In this document: positions 17,858-26,300 of the stretch, one piece after another
Layout of the letters: every line of letters starts with the position of its first letter
How positions within the stretch are numbered: the first letter of the stretch is position 1
Notes under the pieces: generated by a model
Database searches by the model: none
The model's input: the letters and a program-made list of their open reading frames with translations, nothing else
Told to the model about the DNA's origin: nothing
Origin: a virus
Virus record (IMG/VR): IMGVR_UViG_3300017783_000135
Span: 1 to 29,323 of that record
Direction: 5' to 3' (one strand)
Length of the DNA: 29,323 nt
Made by a program: the position numbers and the translations under genes

Positions 17858-18976
17858 ATGGCCTTAGAAACCGGCACTTACATCAGTGACCTCAACTCTA
17901 GCAATCCAGTAGCCACCGATGGTCTCGCCCAGGCTGATGACCACATCCGTCTAGTCAAGAGTACTCTCAAGGCTACCCTCCCCAATCTTACTGGAGCAGT
18001 CACTGGCACCCAAGATGAGCTTAACATCCTAGATGGAGCCACAATAACCACTGCAGAGCTCAATACGTTAGATGGCCTTACTGCGTCCACCACCGAGCTC
18101 AACAAGGTCGATGGCCTAACTGCGTCTACTGCAGAGCTCAATACGTTAGATGGCCTAACTGCGTCTACTGCAGAGCTCAATACGTTAGATGGCCTTACTG
18201 CGTCCACTGCAGAGCTCAACCACACGGATGGGGTTACCAGTGCCATCCAGACCCAGATTAACTCTAAGCAGCCCACGATAACTGGTGCAGCTACCACCAT
18301 TGATGATACCAACCTGACGGCGTGGCGTGCCTTAATATCCAATGGCTCAGGCAAGGTAGCTGTGTCTTCAGTAACCTCCACAGAGCTAGCGAAGCTCGAT
18401 GGCCTCACTGCGTCAGCTACAGAACTCAATAGAATGGATGGTATTACTGCCAGCACCACTGAGCTCAACCACACGGACGGTGTGAGCAGCAACATCCAGA
18501 CACAGCTGAACGCTAAAGCTCCCACATCCAGAAGCATCAGTGCAGGCGATGGTCTCACTGGTGGTGGCAACCTGACTGCCAATCGCACCATCAGTCACTC
18601 AAACACCTCCTCCCAATCCAGTGTAAACAACAGTGGCAACACTGTGATCCAAGACATATCAGTGGATACCTACGGGCATGTCACCAGCATTGGTTCTAAG
18701 ACAATATCTACAACCGCTGGTAACTCTTTAAGCACAGGTAGTGGAGCCTGGACTGATGGGTCTGGTGGCCTACAGATCCGCTTTGGGACTGTTAGTAGTA
18801 CGTCAGATGGTGCCCAGTCGTTTAATTTTACTTCAGCATTTAGTAGTGCTTGCCTTGTCTGTGTAGTTGGTGGCGAGGCCCAAACCACAGCCGTTAGCCG
18901 CACTGGTTTTACTATAGACAGAGAGAATGACTACAACGGAACTAAAGCCCTACAATACATAGCCTTGGGTTACTAG
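17858..18976 (+). CDS. Tail fibre protein with 13-residue repeats
   Basis: A 372-aa protein, with AGGA 9 nt before the ATG. The N-terminus (ALETGTYISDLNSSNPVATD...ADDHIRLVKSTLKATLPN) is a common phage fibre attachment module. Residues 53-128 and again near 174-210 are repeats of the type AELNTLDGLTAST. A stalk segment GDGLTGGGNLTANRTISH and a C-terminal globular domain (ending TGFTIDRENDYNGTKALQYIALGY) like the gp53-type fibre C-terminal domain follow. It should form a trimeric receptor-binding fibre. It is the second fibre gene in the window and opens the virion gene block. Confidence 0.88.
   Translation: MALETGTYISDLNSSNPVATDGLAQADDHIRLVKSTLKATLPNLTGAVTGTQDELNILDGATITTAELNTLDGLTASTTELNKVDGLTASTAELNTLDGLTASTAELNTLDGLTASTAELNHTDGVTSAIQTQINSKQPTITGAATTIDDTNLTAWRALISNGSGKVAVSSVTSTELAKLDGLTASATELNRMDGITASTTELNHTDGVSSNIQTQLNAKAPTSRSISAGDGLTGGGNLTANRTISHSNTSSQSSVNNSGNTVIQDISVDTYGHVTSIGSKTISTTAGNSLSTGSGAWTDGSGGLQIRFGTVSSTSDGAQSFNFTSAFSSACLVCVVGGEAQTTAVSRTGFTIDRENDYNGTKALQYIALGY
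18015..18240 (+). repeat. 39-bp tandem repeats inside the fibre gene
   Basis: Units of 39 bp encode the 13-aa motif (A/T)ELNxxDGxTAST. Three consecutive units beginning with GCAGAGCTCAATACGTTAGA are almost identical at the DNA level, differing mainly at third positions. This points to recent duplication, with potential for change in fibre length by slippage or recombination. Confidence 0.85.
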
Positions 18977-18978
18977 AG

Positions 18979-20598
18979 ATGCCCCTGCTCCCCATAAGAA
19001 ACCTAGGTGCTGCAGGGGTAATCACTGACGTTGACCCCTTCAACCTCCCGTTTAATGCCTTCACCAGAGCTAAGAACGTCAGGTTCTCAGATGGAAACGT
19101 GGAGAGATCCCCCGTCTTCAGGACTGCATATGACTACACTAGCTCCAGCACTAGGGTCCCCTCGTTTGTCTTTGGCTTAAGTAACCCCGGCACCTTCGAC
19201 ACAGTGCTTATAGTCAACGATGACTTCTCAGTGGATGAGTTCTCCAATGGTGCTGTGTCTTCAGTACACACAGACACCCAGTCACCCTCTCCCGCCCCAG
19301 TCACCGGCACCACCCTAGCCTCAGTAGAGTACCTCAACAGGCCCTCTAGAGTACCAATCGCTAGAACCCCTACCGCCAGTACCTTTAGCACCCTAGCCAA
19401 CTGGGATAGCACCTGGCGCACTAGCTCCCTGAGGTCCTTTGGTGACTTCATGTTAGCCTTGAACCTAACCGAGGGCAGCACCAGCTACCCCAACCGGGTG
19501 CGCTTCTCAGATATCACCTTAGCCAACAATGTACCTGGATCTTGGGATGCAACAGACACCACCAAGTCTGCAGGCTTCAATGATCTGGTGCAGCTTAGGA
19601 CCCCCATCGTGGACGGGGCCACCCTAGGTTCCAACTTCCTGATCTACTCCAGCGACCAAGTGTGGAACATGGAGTTCGTAGGTGGCACCTTCATATTCAA
19701 CTTCCGTAAGGTCTTTGATGATGCTGGTGTAATTAACCAGAACTGCATCCTAGAGGTCGAAGGTAAGCACTATGTCTTTGATACAGATGACATCTATGTC
19801 AACGATGGCATCACCAGGCAGTCTATATGTGACAACCGTGTCCGAGACTACATCTTCAATGGCCTCGATATGTCTCTACAAGAGGCCTGCTTTGTTATGC
19901 ATGTGGCCGACCTCGAAGAGATCTACTTCTGTTACCACTCAGGTGATGACCTAGCTGTCTATGATGACGTAAGTGGCTGCAACAGGGCAGCTGTCTATAA
20001 CTACAGATCAGACACATGGTCCTTCGTGGATCTACCTAATGTAACCTCAGGGTCCCTAGCCAACCTAGACACCGTGGCTACCTATGCCACCACAGGGTTA
20101 ACCTACGATAGCACGGGCGGCACCTATCACGCTCAGGAATCCAAGTTTACCAGATACCCAGTCATGGTCTCTAAGAAGGACACCACAGCTGGTATCACTA
20201 GCCCACGTCTCTTAGGCCTCGACCTAGTGGACTCTGGGTCCTTGAACTTACCTGAGACCACTGAGGTCAATAAACCTATGTACCTAGAGCGCACGGGCAT
20301 TGACCTAGACCAGGAAGCTCAGCTTCCCATTAGTAGTTACAAGGTGATCAATAAGATATTTCCTCAGATCACCACACCAGCAACTGAGCATGAGTTTACC
20401 TTTACCTTTGGTGCAGCTGATCTAGCACCAGACGCACCAGCCTATGGTTCATCAGTTACCTTCGATAACTCAACAGACCACAAGTTAGACACAAGGATTG
20501 CTGGTAGATACCTAAGCTACAAGGTTGAGACACCGACCATCAAAGACTTCACCCTGTCAGGCATGGACGTAAACATAGTGCCCACTGGGAGGCGTTAA
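18979..20598 (+). CDS. 539-aa virion structural protein, tail-tube or propeller-like
   Basis: The gene starts 2 nt after the fibre stop. The N-terminus, LPIRNLGAAGVITDVDPFNL followed by PFNAFTRAKNVRFSDGNVERSP, is a motif I associate with podovirus tail or adaptor-type structural proteins (an N-terminal arm followed by NVRFxDGxV). The rest is beta-rich with many short strands and Gly/Ser/Thr turns, as in beta-propeller or tubular tail proteins. It is shorter than T7 gp12 (794 aa) and shows no clear similarity to it. A tail tube or tail hub protein is my best guess; the place between a fibre gene and the ejection-like proteins supports a tail role. Confidence 0.7.
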   Translation: MPLLPIRNLGAAGVITDVDPFNLPFNAFTRAKNVRFSDGNVERSPVFRTAYDYTSSSTRVPSFVFGLSNPGTFDTVLIVNDDFSVDEFSNGAVSSVHTDTQSPSPAPVTGTTLASVEYLNRPSRVPIARTPTASTFSTLANWDSTWRTSSLRSFGDFMLALNLTEGSTSYPNRVRFSDITLANNVPGSWDATDTTKSAGFNDLVQLRTPIVDGATLGSNFLIYSSDQVWNMEFVGGTFIFNFRKVFDDAGVINQNCILEVEGKHYVFDTDDIYVNDGITRQSICDNRVRDYIFNGLDMSLQEACFVMHVADLEEIYFCYHSGDDLAVYDDVSGCNRAAVYNYRSDTWSFVDLPNVTSGSLANLDTVATYATTGLTYDSTGGTYHAQESKFTRYPVMVSKKDTTAGITSPRLLGLDLVDSGSLNLPETTEVNKPMYLERTGIDLDQEAQLPISSYKVINKIFPQITTPATEHEFTFTFGAADLAPDAPAYGSSVTFDNSTDHKLDTRIAGRYLSYKVETPTIKDFTLSGMDVNIVPTGRR

Positions 20599-20600
20599 CT

Positions 20601-20879
20601 ATGTCTTTGTCAGATAAGCTCAACATACTAACTAGGGTCTACACCAGGCGACCCACGCCAGCCCTAGAGGCTAGCTTCAAGAACTTCATCCAAGATGAGC
20701 TCAGAGAGATTGAGGCATCCGTAAAGTCTATAGCTGACGCAGCACCCCAAGTAGCCGATAACGCTCCTAGTAGCCCACGGAAGGGTATGGTGCGCTATGC
20801 CGTGTCACCTTGGAACCCTCTCTCGAATGGCTATCAGGGACTGGTTGTCTACAACGGGACAGCTTGGGTCCAAGTTTAA
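20601..20879 (+). CDS. 92-aa hypothetical structural-region protein
   Basis: The ATG lies 2 nt after the preceding stop, with GGGAGG about 8 nt upstream. The N-terminal two thirds are helical and charged (DKLNILTRVYTRR; FIQDELREIEASVKSIADA). The C-terminal third is beta-type and ends PLSNGYQGLVVYNGTAWVQV, a segment typical of short fibre or collar proteins where GLVVYNGTAW precedes the end. It may be a small tail accessory or fibre-capping protein. No family is certain. Confidence 0.75.
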   Translation: MSLSDKLNILTRVYTRRPTPALEASFKNFIQDELREIEASVKSIADAAPQVADNAPSSPRKGMVRYAVSPWNPLSNGYQGLVVYNGTAWVQV

Positions 20880-20940
20880 GCCATCTCTCACAGAAGACTA
20901 ATAAAAATAAAAGCCAACAAAGGCTAAAGGAGTATCCAGC

Positions 20941-22464
20941 ATGTGGGGCCAAATCATTAGTGCCGTTGCACCAACCGTCATAGGCGGCATCATGGGCAAC
21001 AAGGCCGCTAAAGAAGACCGCAAGAATGTGGACAAGATGAACGAAGCTAACATGGCTTCCTTCAATCAGTACAAACCCTACGTTGACGCAGCCCTCTCAG
21101 GTGGACAAGGTGCCTTCAATGGCGTCTTAGACACTGGCTACTACCAAGGCCCCACCTACGCTGGACCTAACGCCACACAGATGGGCGCTATTGGCAATGC
21201 ATCTAATGCATCCAATGCCCTCTACAACTCAGGTATGGGCATGATGAATGCCGGTGCTGGCTTTGGAAACAACGCCAACTCACTGTACAACTCCGCTGTG
21301 GCTAACGCCGGTAACATCGGCAACTACCAAGGCACATTCGATCAAGGCATCCAAGACCAGCGGAACCTAGCTAACTCATACACTGGCCTCGCTGGTAACA
21401 TAGCTGACGCTGGTGCCCAATATGGAAACTATAGAAACCAGTTTGATCAACTTGGTAACGACTTACGTGGCTACGAAGGCCAGTTCGGTGGTCTCTCAGG
21501 CCAGCAACAGGGCCTCACAGATCGCTTCACAGGCATGGCAGACCAGGCAGCTAACACTGACCGCCTAGGCAATGCTATAGACTACGCCACGGCCAACTCA
21601 GGCTCTCTGATAGACGCTGTGATGCGTGACAGCACCAGGCAGCTGCAAGAGCAAACGCTCCCCGGTATTAACACAGCTGCTTCTGGGTCTGGTAATGTCA
21701 ACTCAAGCCGTGCCGGTGTAGCCGATGCTATTGCCCAGCGCTCTTATGATGACAGACGCGCTGACGTTGGCGCACAGATCACAGACAGGCTGATGGATCG
21801 CTCCCTGACCCAGCAACAACAACAGTTTGCTGATCAGTCCGGTGCCCTAAACAACGCTGGTTCGTCTATTAGTAACACCGGCAACCAGATGACCAATGCA
21901 GCCAACTCCTTGATCAATGCAGGCAATCAGTTTGGCAGCGCAGCCAACATGGTTTCCAACGACATCAACTCCCTGACATCCTCAGGTAACATGCTTGGTA
22001 ATGCTGGCAACGCCTACAATAACTCCATGAATGCTGCGACTGGTGCTACGGGCAACATAGGTTCTATGAATAACGCCCTGACCTCAGCCGGTGGTTTCAA
22101 CAATATGTTGTCTAACGCCTACAACACTGGGGTGAACAACCTTGGCACTAGTTACAACATGGGCATGACTGCAGGCACTGCAGGTCAGACCTTTGACCAG
22201 AATCAACTGAATGATGCGCGCAACCGCTTCGAGGGTAACCGAGACTTTGGCTACAACATGTACAAGGATTACATGGGTAATATGCTAAACCGGGCACCCA
22301 GCACTAACAACCAAGCTGCAGCCAACATGGCTAGCCCAACTACAGCGACTCTGGGTGGAATGCAGTCTGGCTTTGGGTTTGGTCAACAGTACTTAGGTAA
22401 TGGCTTTAATAGCAAAATGTTTAATCCTCTGTTTGGGGGATCTGGGATAGGAGGGTTTGCATAA
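20941..22464 (+). CDS. 507-aa Asn/Gly-rich virion protein, ejection-protein candidate
   Basis: An AAAGGAG ribosome binding site lies 8-9 nt upstream. The N-terminus (MWGQIISAVAPTVIGGIMGN) is one hydrophobic, Gly-containing segment, followed by a charged helix (KAAKEDRKNVDKMNEANM). From about residue 75 the protein is very rich in Asn, Gly, Ala and Gln, with loose repeats such as NAGN, GNAYNNSMN and SAANMV, plus a central more ordered helical segment (about 215-285, with TRQLQEQTLPGINTAASGSG). Such proteins in podovirus genomes are usually internal virion or pilot proteins that form the ejection conduit (like T7 gp14). That role is inferred from composition and position. It overlaps the next gene by 1 nt. 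Confidence 0.75.
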   Translation: MWGQIISAVAPTVIGGIMGNKAAKEDRKNVDKMNEANMASFNQYKPYVDAALSGGQGAFNGVLDTGYYQGPTYAGPNATQMGAIGNASNASNALYNSGMGMMNAGAGFGNNANSLYNSAVANAGNIGNYQGTFDQGIQDQRNLANSYTGLAGNIADAGAQYGNYRNQFDQLGNDLRGYEGQFGGLSGQQQGLTDRFTGMADQAANTDRLGNAIDYATANSGSLIDAVMRDSTRQLQEQTLPGINTAASGSGNVNSSRAGVADAIAQRSYDDRRADVGAQITDRLMDRSLTQQQQQFADQSGALNNAGSSISNTGNQMTNAANSLINAGNQFGSAANMVSNDINSLTSSGNMLGNAGNAYNNSMNAATGATGNIGSMNNALTSAGGFNNMLSNAYNTGVNNLGTSYNMGMTAGTAGQTFDQNQLNDARNRFEGNRDFGYNMYKDYMGNMLNRAPSTNNQAAANMASPTTATLGGMQSGFGFGQQYLGNGFNSKMFNPLFGGSGIGGFA

Positions 22465-23324
22465 TGGACCCACTCTTGATGGACCCCACCCTATTCCAGC
22501 CTCAGTCACCTATTACTCAAGGGCCCAACCCCCAACCGGGGCCACCTATGCCTCCACAAGGGCCAGCCTTAATTAATCCAGCGCAACCACAGCCCCAAGC
22601 ACCAGCACTGTCTGCAGCCTCTACGGGTGCAACAGGTAACGCCCGTGGCTCAAGCCGTATGCCCAACCAGAAGATTGGCCTAGGCGAAGCTATGATGCGT
22701 ATGGGTGGTGCCACAATGGCGGCTAGCTCCCAGGGTGCCTTGGCTGGCCTAGGTGCAATGAGTGATAGCTACGGTCAGATCCAAGACTACAACCGTGCCC
22801 GTGAGATGGAAGCCTTTGAGATCGAAGAGGCACGTAGGAAGGCCATTGCTGATCGACAAGCTAGAGCTCAGGCAGCTGCAGCTAAGGCAAACAAGGGTGA
22901 CCCTTCAGAAAACCTTATAGGAATGCAGGCATCCTATGACCAGATGTCCGAAGCATTAACTGCCTTGAAGAAAGACAACCTCACTGGCCCATTTGCTGGA
23001 CGCCTAGGTGCATGGCTCGATGCCAGTGGCCTGAGTGATTACTACAATGGTAATGATGAAGGGGCCAAACGCGCCTACATGCGTTCAATCCTGGCAAATA
23101 TCCAGGTGGACGATACTCTTTTAAAGACTGCCAATACCAAAGGTGCAATCTCAGACAAAGAGATGGACCTGTTCAAGAGCCCCTTACCAAAGATCACCGA
23201 TGATGAGGGTCTGTGGCGTCTCTACATCACTGAACGCATGGACGTCCTGTCTAAGGTTATCGCTTTTGAGCGTGGCCTCTCTAACGGAGCAGGCGATTAC
23301 ACAATCGTAGAAGATCCAGAATAA
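22464..23324 (+). CDS. 286-aa putative internal virion protein
   Basis: The start codon overlaps the preceding stop (TAATG). The first 60 residues are Pro/Gln-rich and disordered (MDPLLMDPTLFQPQSP and following). Residues 68-100 form a Gly/Ala/Met-rich segment (IGLGEAMMRMGGATMAASSQ), then a long charged coiled coil (about 108-145, REMEAFEIEEARRKAIADRQ) and a compact C-terminal domain with TKGAISDKEMDLFKSPLPKI. Its place between the Asn-rich protein and the giant protein suggests one of three co-packaged ejection proteins, as with T7 gp14-gp15-gp16, although sequence similarity to those is not apparent. Confidence 0.75.
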   Translation: MDPLLMDPTLFQPQSPITQGPNPQPGPPMPPQGPALINPAQPQPQAPALSAASTGATGNARGSSRMPNQKIGLGEAMMRMGGATMAASSQGALAGLGAMSDSYGQIQDYNRAREMEAFEIEEARRKAIADRQARAQAAAAKANKGDPSENLIGMQASYDQMSEALTALKKDNLTGPFAGRLGAWLDASGLSDYYNGNDEGAKRAYMRSILANIQVDDTLLKTANTKGAISDKEMDLFKSPLPKITDDEGLWRLYITERMDVLSKVIAFERGLSNGAGDYTIVEDPE

Positions 23325-23338
23325 ATCAGGAGTACGTG

Positions 23339-26300
23339 ATGGCTACGTTTACAATCACCGCCCCTGACGGGAAGCGGTATAAGGTTACTGGTGCGACTAA
23401 AGAAGGTGCCTTAGCAGCACTGAAGTCTAAGCTAGAAGGCCCACAGCAACCAACGCAACCCCAGCAACAACCACAAGTCCAACCACAAGTGCAGCCTCAG
23501 CAACAGCAAGTTTCAGCACCACAAGACACCTCTATGGGTTCTGCCTTCAAGGTAGCCGATGCCCAATCACAGGGTGCGTCTATGTCTGGCACTGCATCCC
23601 TTCAGCGCAACCTATCTCAAGGGCCTTTTGGTCAGTTCTTACAGAGCGCTACCGACAACTATGTTAACCCTATTCGTGAGGGGTTAGGTTTTGACCCTAT
23701 AGATCGTACCCAAGTAGATGCAGATGCGTCTGCTAGACTCCAGGCTGGTGCTGATAGAGCCAATGCAGAAGCTGAAAAGATTGCAGAGGACCTAGACTTC
23801 TACAATATGACCACCTCGGACATTAACAGTGTCGGTGACTTTGTTAACTTTATTGGCCAGAAGACAGCCCAAGCAGCCCCATACATGGGCGCAGCTTTAG
23901 CATCAGGCGGTACTCTTACATATCCATTTGCTGTCGGTGAGATTAGCCAGAACTTGTCAGAGATCGAGGGTTTACCTCAAGAGAAAGCAGACGATATTGC
24001 CGCCGCTGGTGGTGCCATCTCAGCTGCCTTAGAAACCCTAGGTATCGCCAAGCTTCTGCCTAAAGGTACGTCTAATAGCATCCTAGGTGGTATTGCGAGC
24101 GGTGTAATAACCGAGGGCACAACCGAGGGCCTTCAAGAACTAGTTAACATCGGATCTGAAGCCGTAGGTGGTAAGCAGTTTTCAGAAGGTGAAATACTAA
24201 ACAGACTGAAAGAGGCTGCAGCTGCGGGTAGTGTTGCTGGTGGTGCCTTCAAAGGTGGCACACAGGCCGCTTCTAAAGCTAAGAGCCTGTTTACCTCTGA
24301 TGGTAAACTTAACGTAAACAACCTTGATGACCCCACCAAGCTTGCAGCTGGTGATGTCGCTAGAGAACTACAGCAAATCGCTACAGCTGAAGGCTTTAAG
24401 CTTTCCAATGTAGACGTCACTGCCCAGTTTGGAGCTAAGGGTGCCCTAGAAGCTGTCCGTGAGCAAAACAACGGTGAAATCACAGAACTAGTGAAGGCTC
24501 TCAAGGGTAAACTAAACAGCAAGAACGCTAGCTCCCTGGATCAAGTGATATCTGATTTTGCCCCTGCCAATGCTGGCATCAAGTCAGGCAAGAACAAAGT
24601 ATCTGGGTATGTAAGCAAAACACAGATGGCTGCATTAGCCCGCCTGGTGGGTCCTTACAAAGAGGGCGCTGCCCTCATGAATGCTTTAGCCAAATCTAAT
24701 GTAATCACCGGGTTATTCAAAGGTGGTATGAAGGGCGGCGTTAGCCAATTCACTGACTACTTCAGTCCCTTTGGTACGTCTGGTGCTGTCTATGATCCAA
24801 CGCGCATTGGTAACATCATTGTCGGTGGTGGTGCAGCTGCAGCTACCCTAGGTCAGTCAGTACCAATTCAAGCAGGCATAGTAGGCTTAGGTCGCCTGGT
24901 TGATGCAGCCACTGGTCGCCGCAATAAGTTATCAAGGTTCGTCAACAAGAACGTCAACGCACAGGGCCTACCCTCGCCATCTGGTGTATCTCTAGTAGAC
25001 AAGGCCAAGACAGCTGAAGCGGATGCAAAGGTCCGTAGAGAAGCTCTAGCTGCCATAGCCACCCAGATCGATGCTCCACCCAACGCCAACTCCCCGGTAG
25101 GAACCATCCTCTCTGGCACAGGCCTCTCACGGGATGGTCTATCGCAGACAATCAACAGTATGGCCCAAGACTTCGCAGGCCAACCTGAGTTAGCCCCTGT
25201 CTTGGAGAGCATCCAACAGAATATGGATGGGGACACCAACCCCGTCTTGGAGCTCAACGAGATCATCCCGATCATCGGTCAATACGCTCAGATGACTGCA
25301 CCAGAACTCATTGTGGCAACCCCAGACAACCCTTTGTTGGCTCGCGGTGTGCAACAGTCTCCAACGCAGACTGATGTACAAACTGAAGCACCTAGTCAGC
25401 CTCAGTCTGGCAACCAGTTCACAACCCCGGAGAACTACCAGGCAGGCAAGAGCGACAACAACAGCTTTGCCAGAACCTTAGCATCCCAAGTATCCGAAGA
25501 TGCCGGGGTATCTGTGTCTGACAAAGCGCAGCTGATGACCGCCCTAGAAGACGTACAGTCTAGCCTAGGACCAGACCCCGTTGCAGCACTCGATGAGATC
25601 ACCACAGAGCTCCAGAACATCGGTGTTAACCAAGATACCATAGACACCTACTTCAAGCCTTACAGAGACCGTGTGGCGCTCCAGCAAGCCCGTGTGGGAC
25701 GTATGCAAGCCCCTAGTGATACGCCACCAGCTGCGCCTACTGTAGATCAGTCATTAGTTGCACCTACAGAGGAGCCTCAGACTTACGAAGCGGCTCTGGA
25801 ACGTCTGACAACCACAAATATAGTTGCTGGTGCTGTCCGTAAGATCACGGAAGGCAACATGGACCCAGCGTCTGTGGAAGCCATGCTCAATCAACTGGAG
25901 CAGAACAACCCCGGCATCAAAGCTAGGATTCTGGAGATCACTGATCCACAACAGCAATCTGAAGACAGCCCTAGGTTTGCTAGGATTGCTCCTGTCCCGT
26001 TTAACAACGACAGAATGCAACAGATGTTTGGGGTCGAGGATCCTACACCTGGCGGCAACTATATTGACCTAGATACAAAGGAAGACCTCACAGGTAATAC
26101 CTATGCAGGCGGTAAGGTTTCTATTGTTGACGGTAAGCCTGTCTTAGATACCAGTGATGACTTCTCTGAGCCAGCCACGAAAGCTGATGGCCGCAAGGTA
26201 AAGGTCAACCTATTTAAACAAAAAGCTGGCTGGAAGTGGATCGATTATGATGGCCCGGCCACCATTGTTTCTACTGAAGTAGGCGGCAAGCACCACTACG

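Noticed and set aside
17878-18591. A 237-aa open frame on the minus strand
   Set aside because: It mirrors the repetitive fibre gene on the + strand. Its SSAVDAVRPS repeats come from reverse reading of the 39-bp units.
24279-24293. A fifth promoter element (CTAAGAGCCTGTTTA)
   Set aside because: It lies inside the giant gene and loses the match after CTAAGAGCC. The coding sequence explains it.
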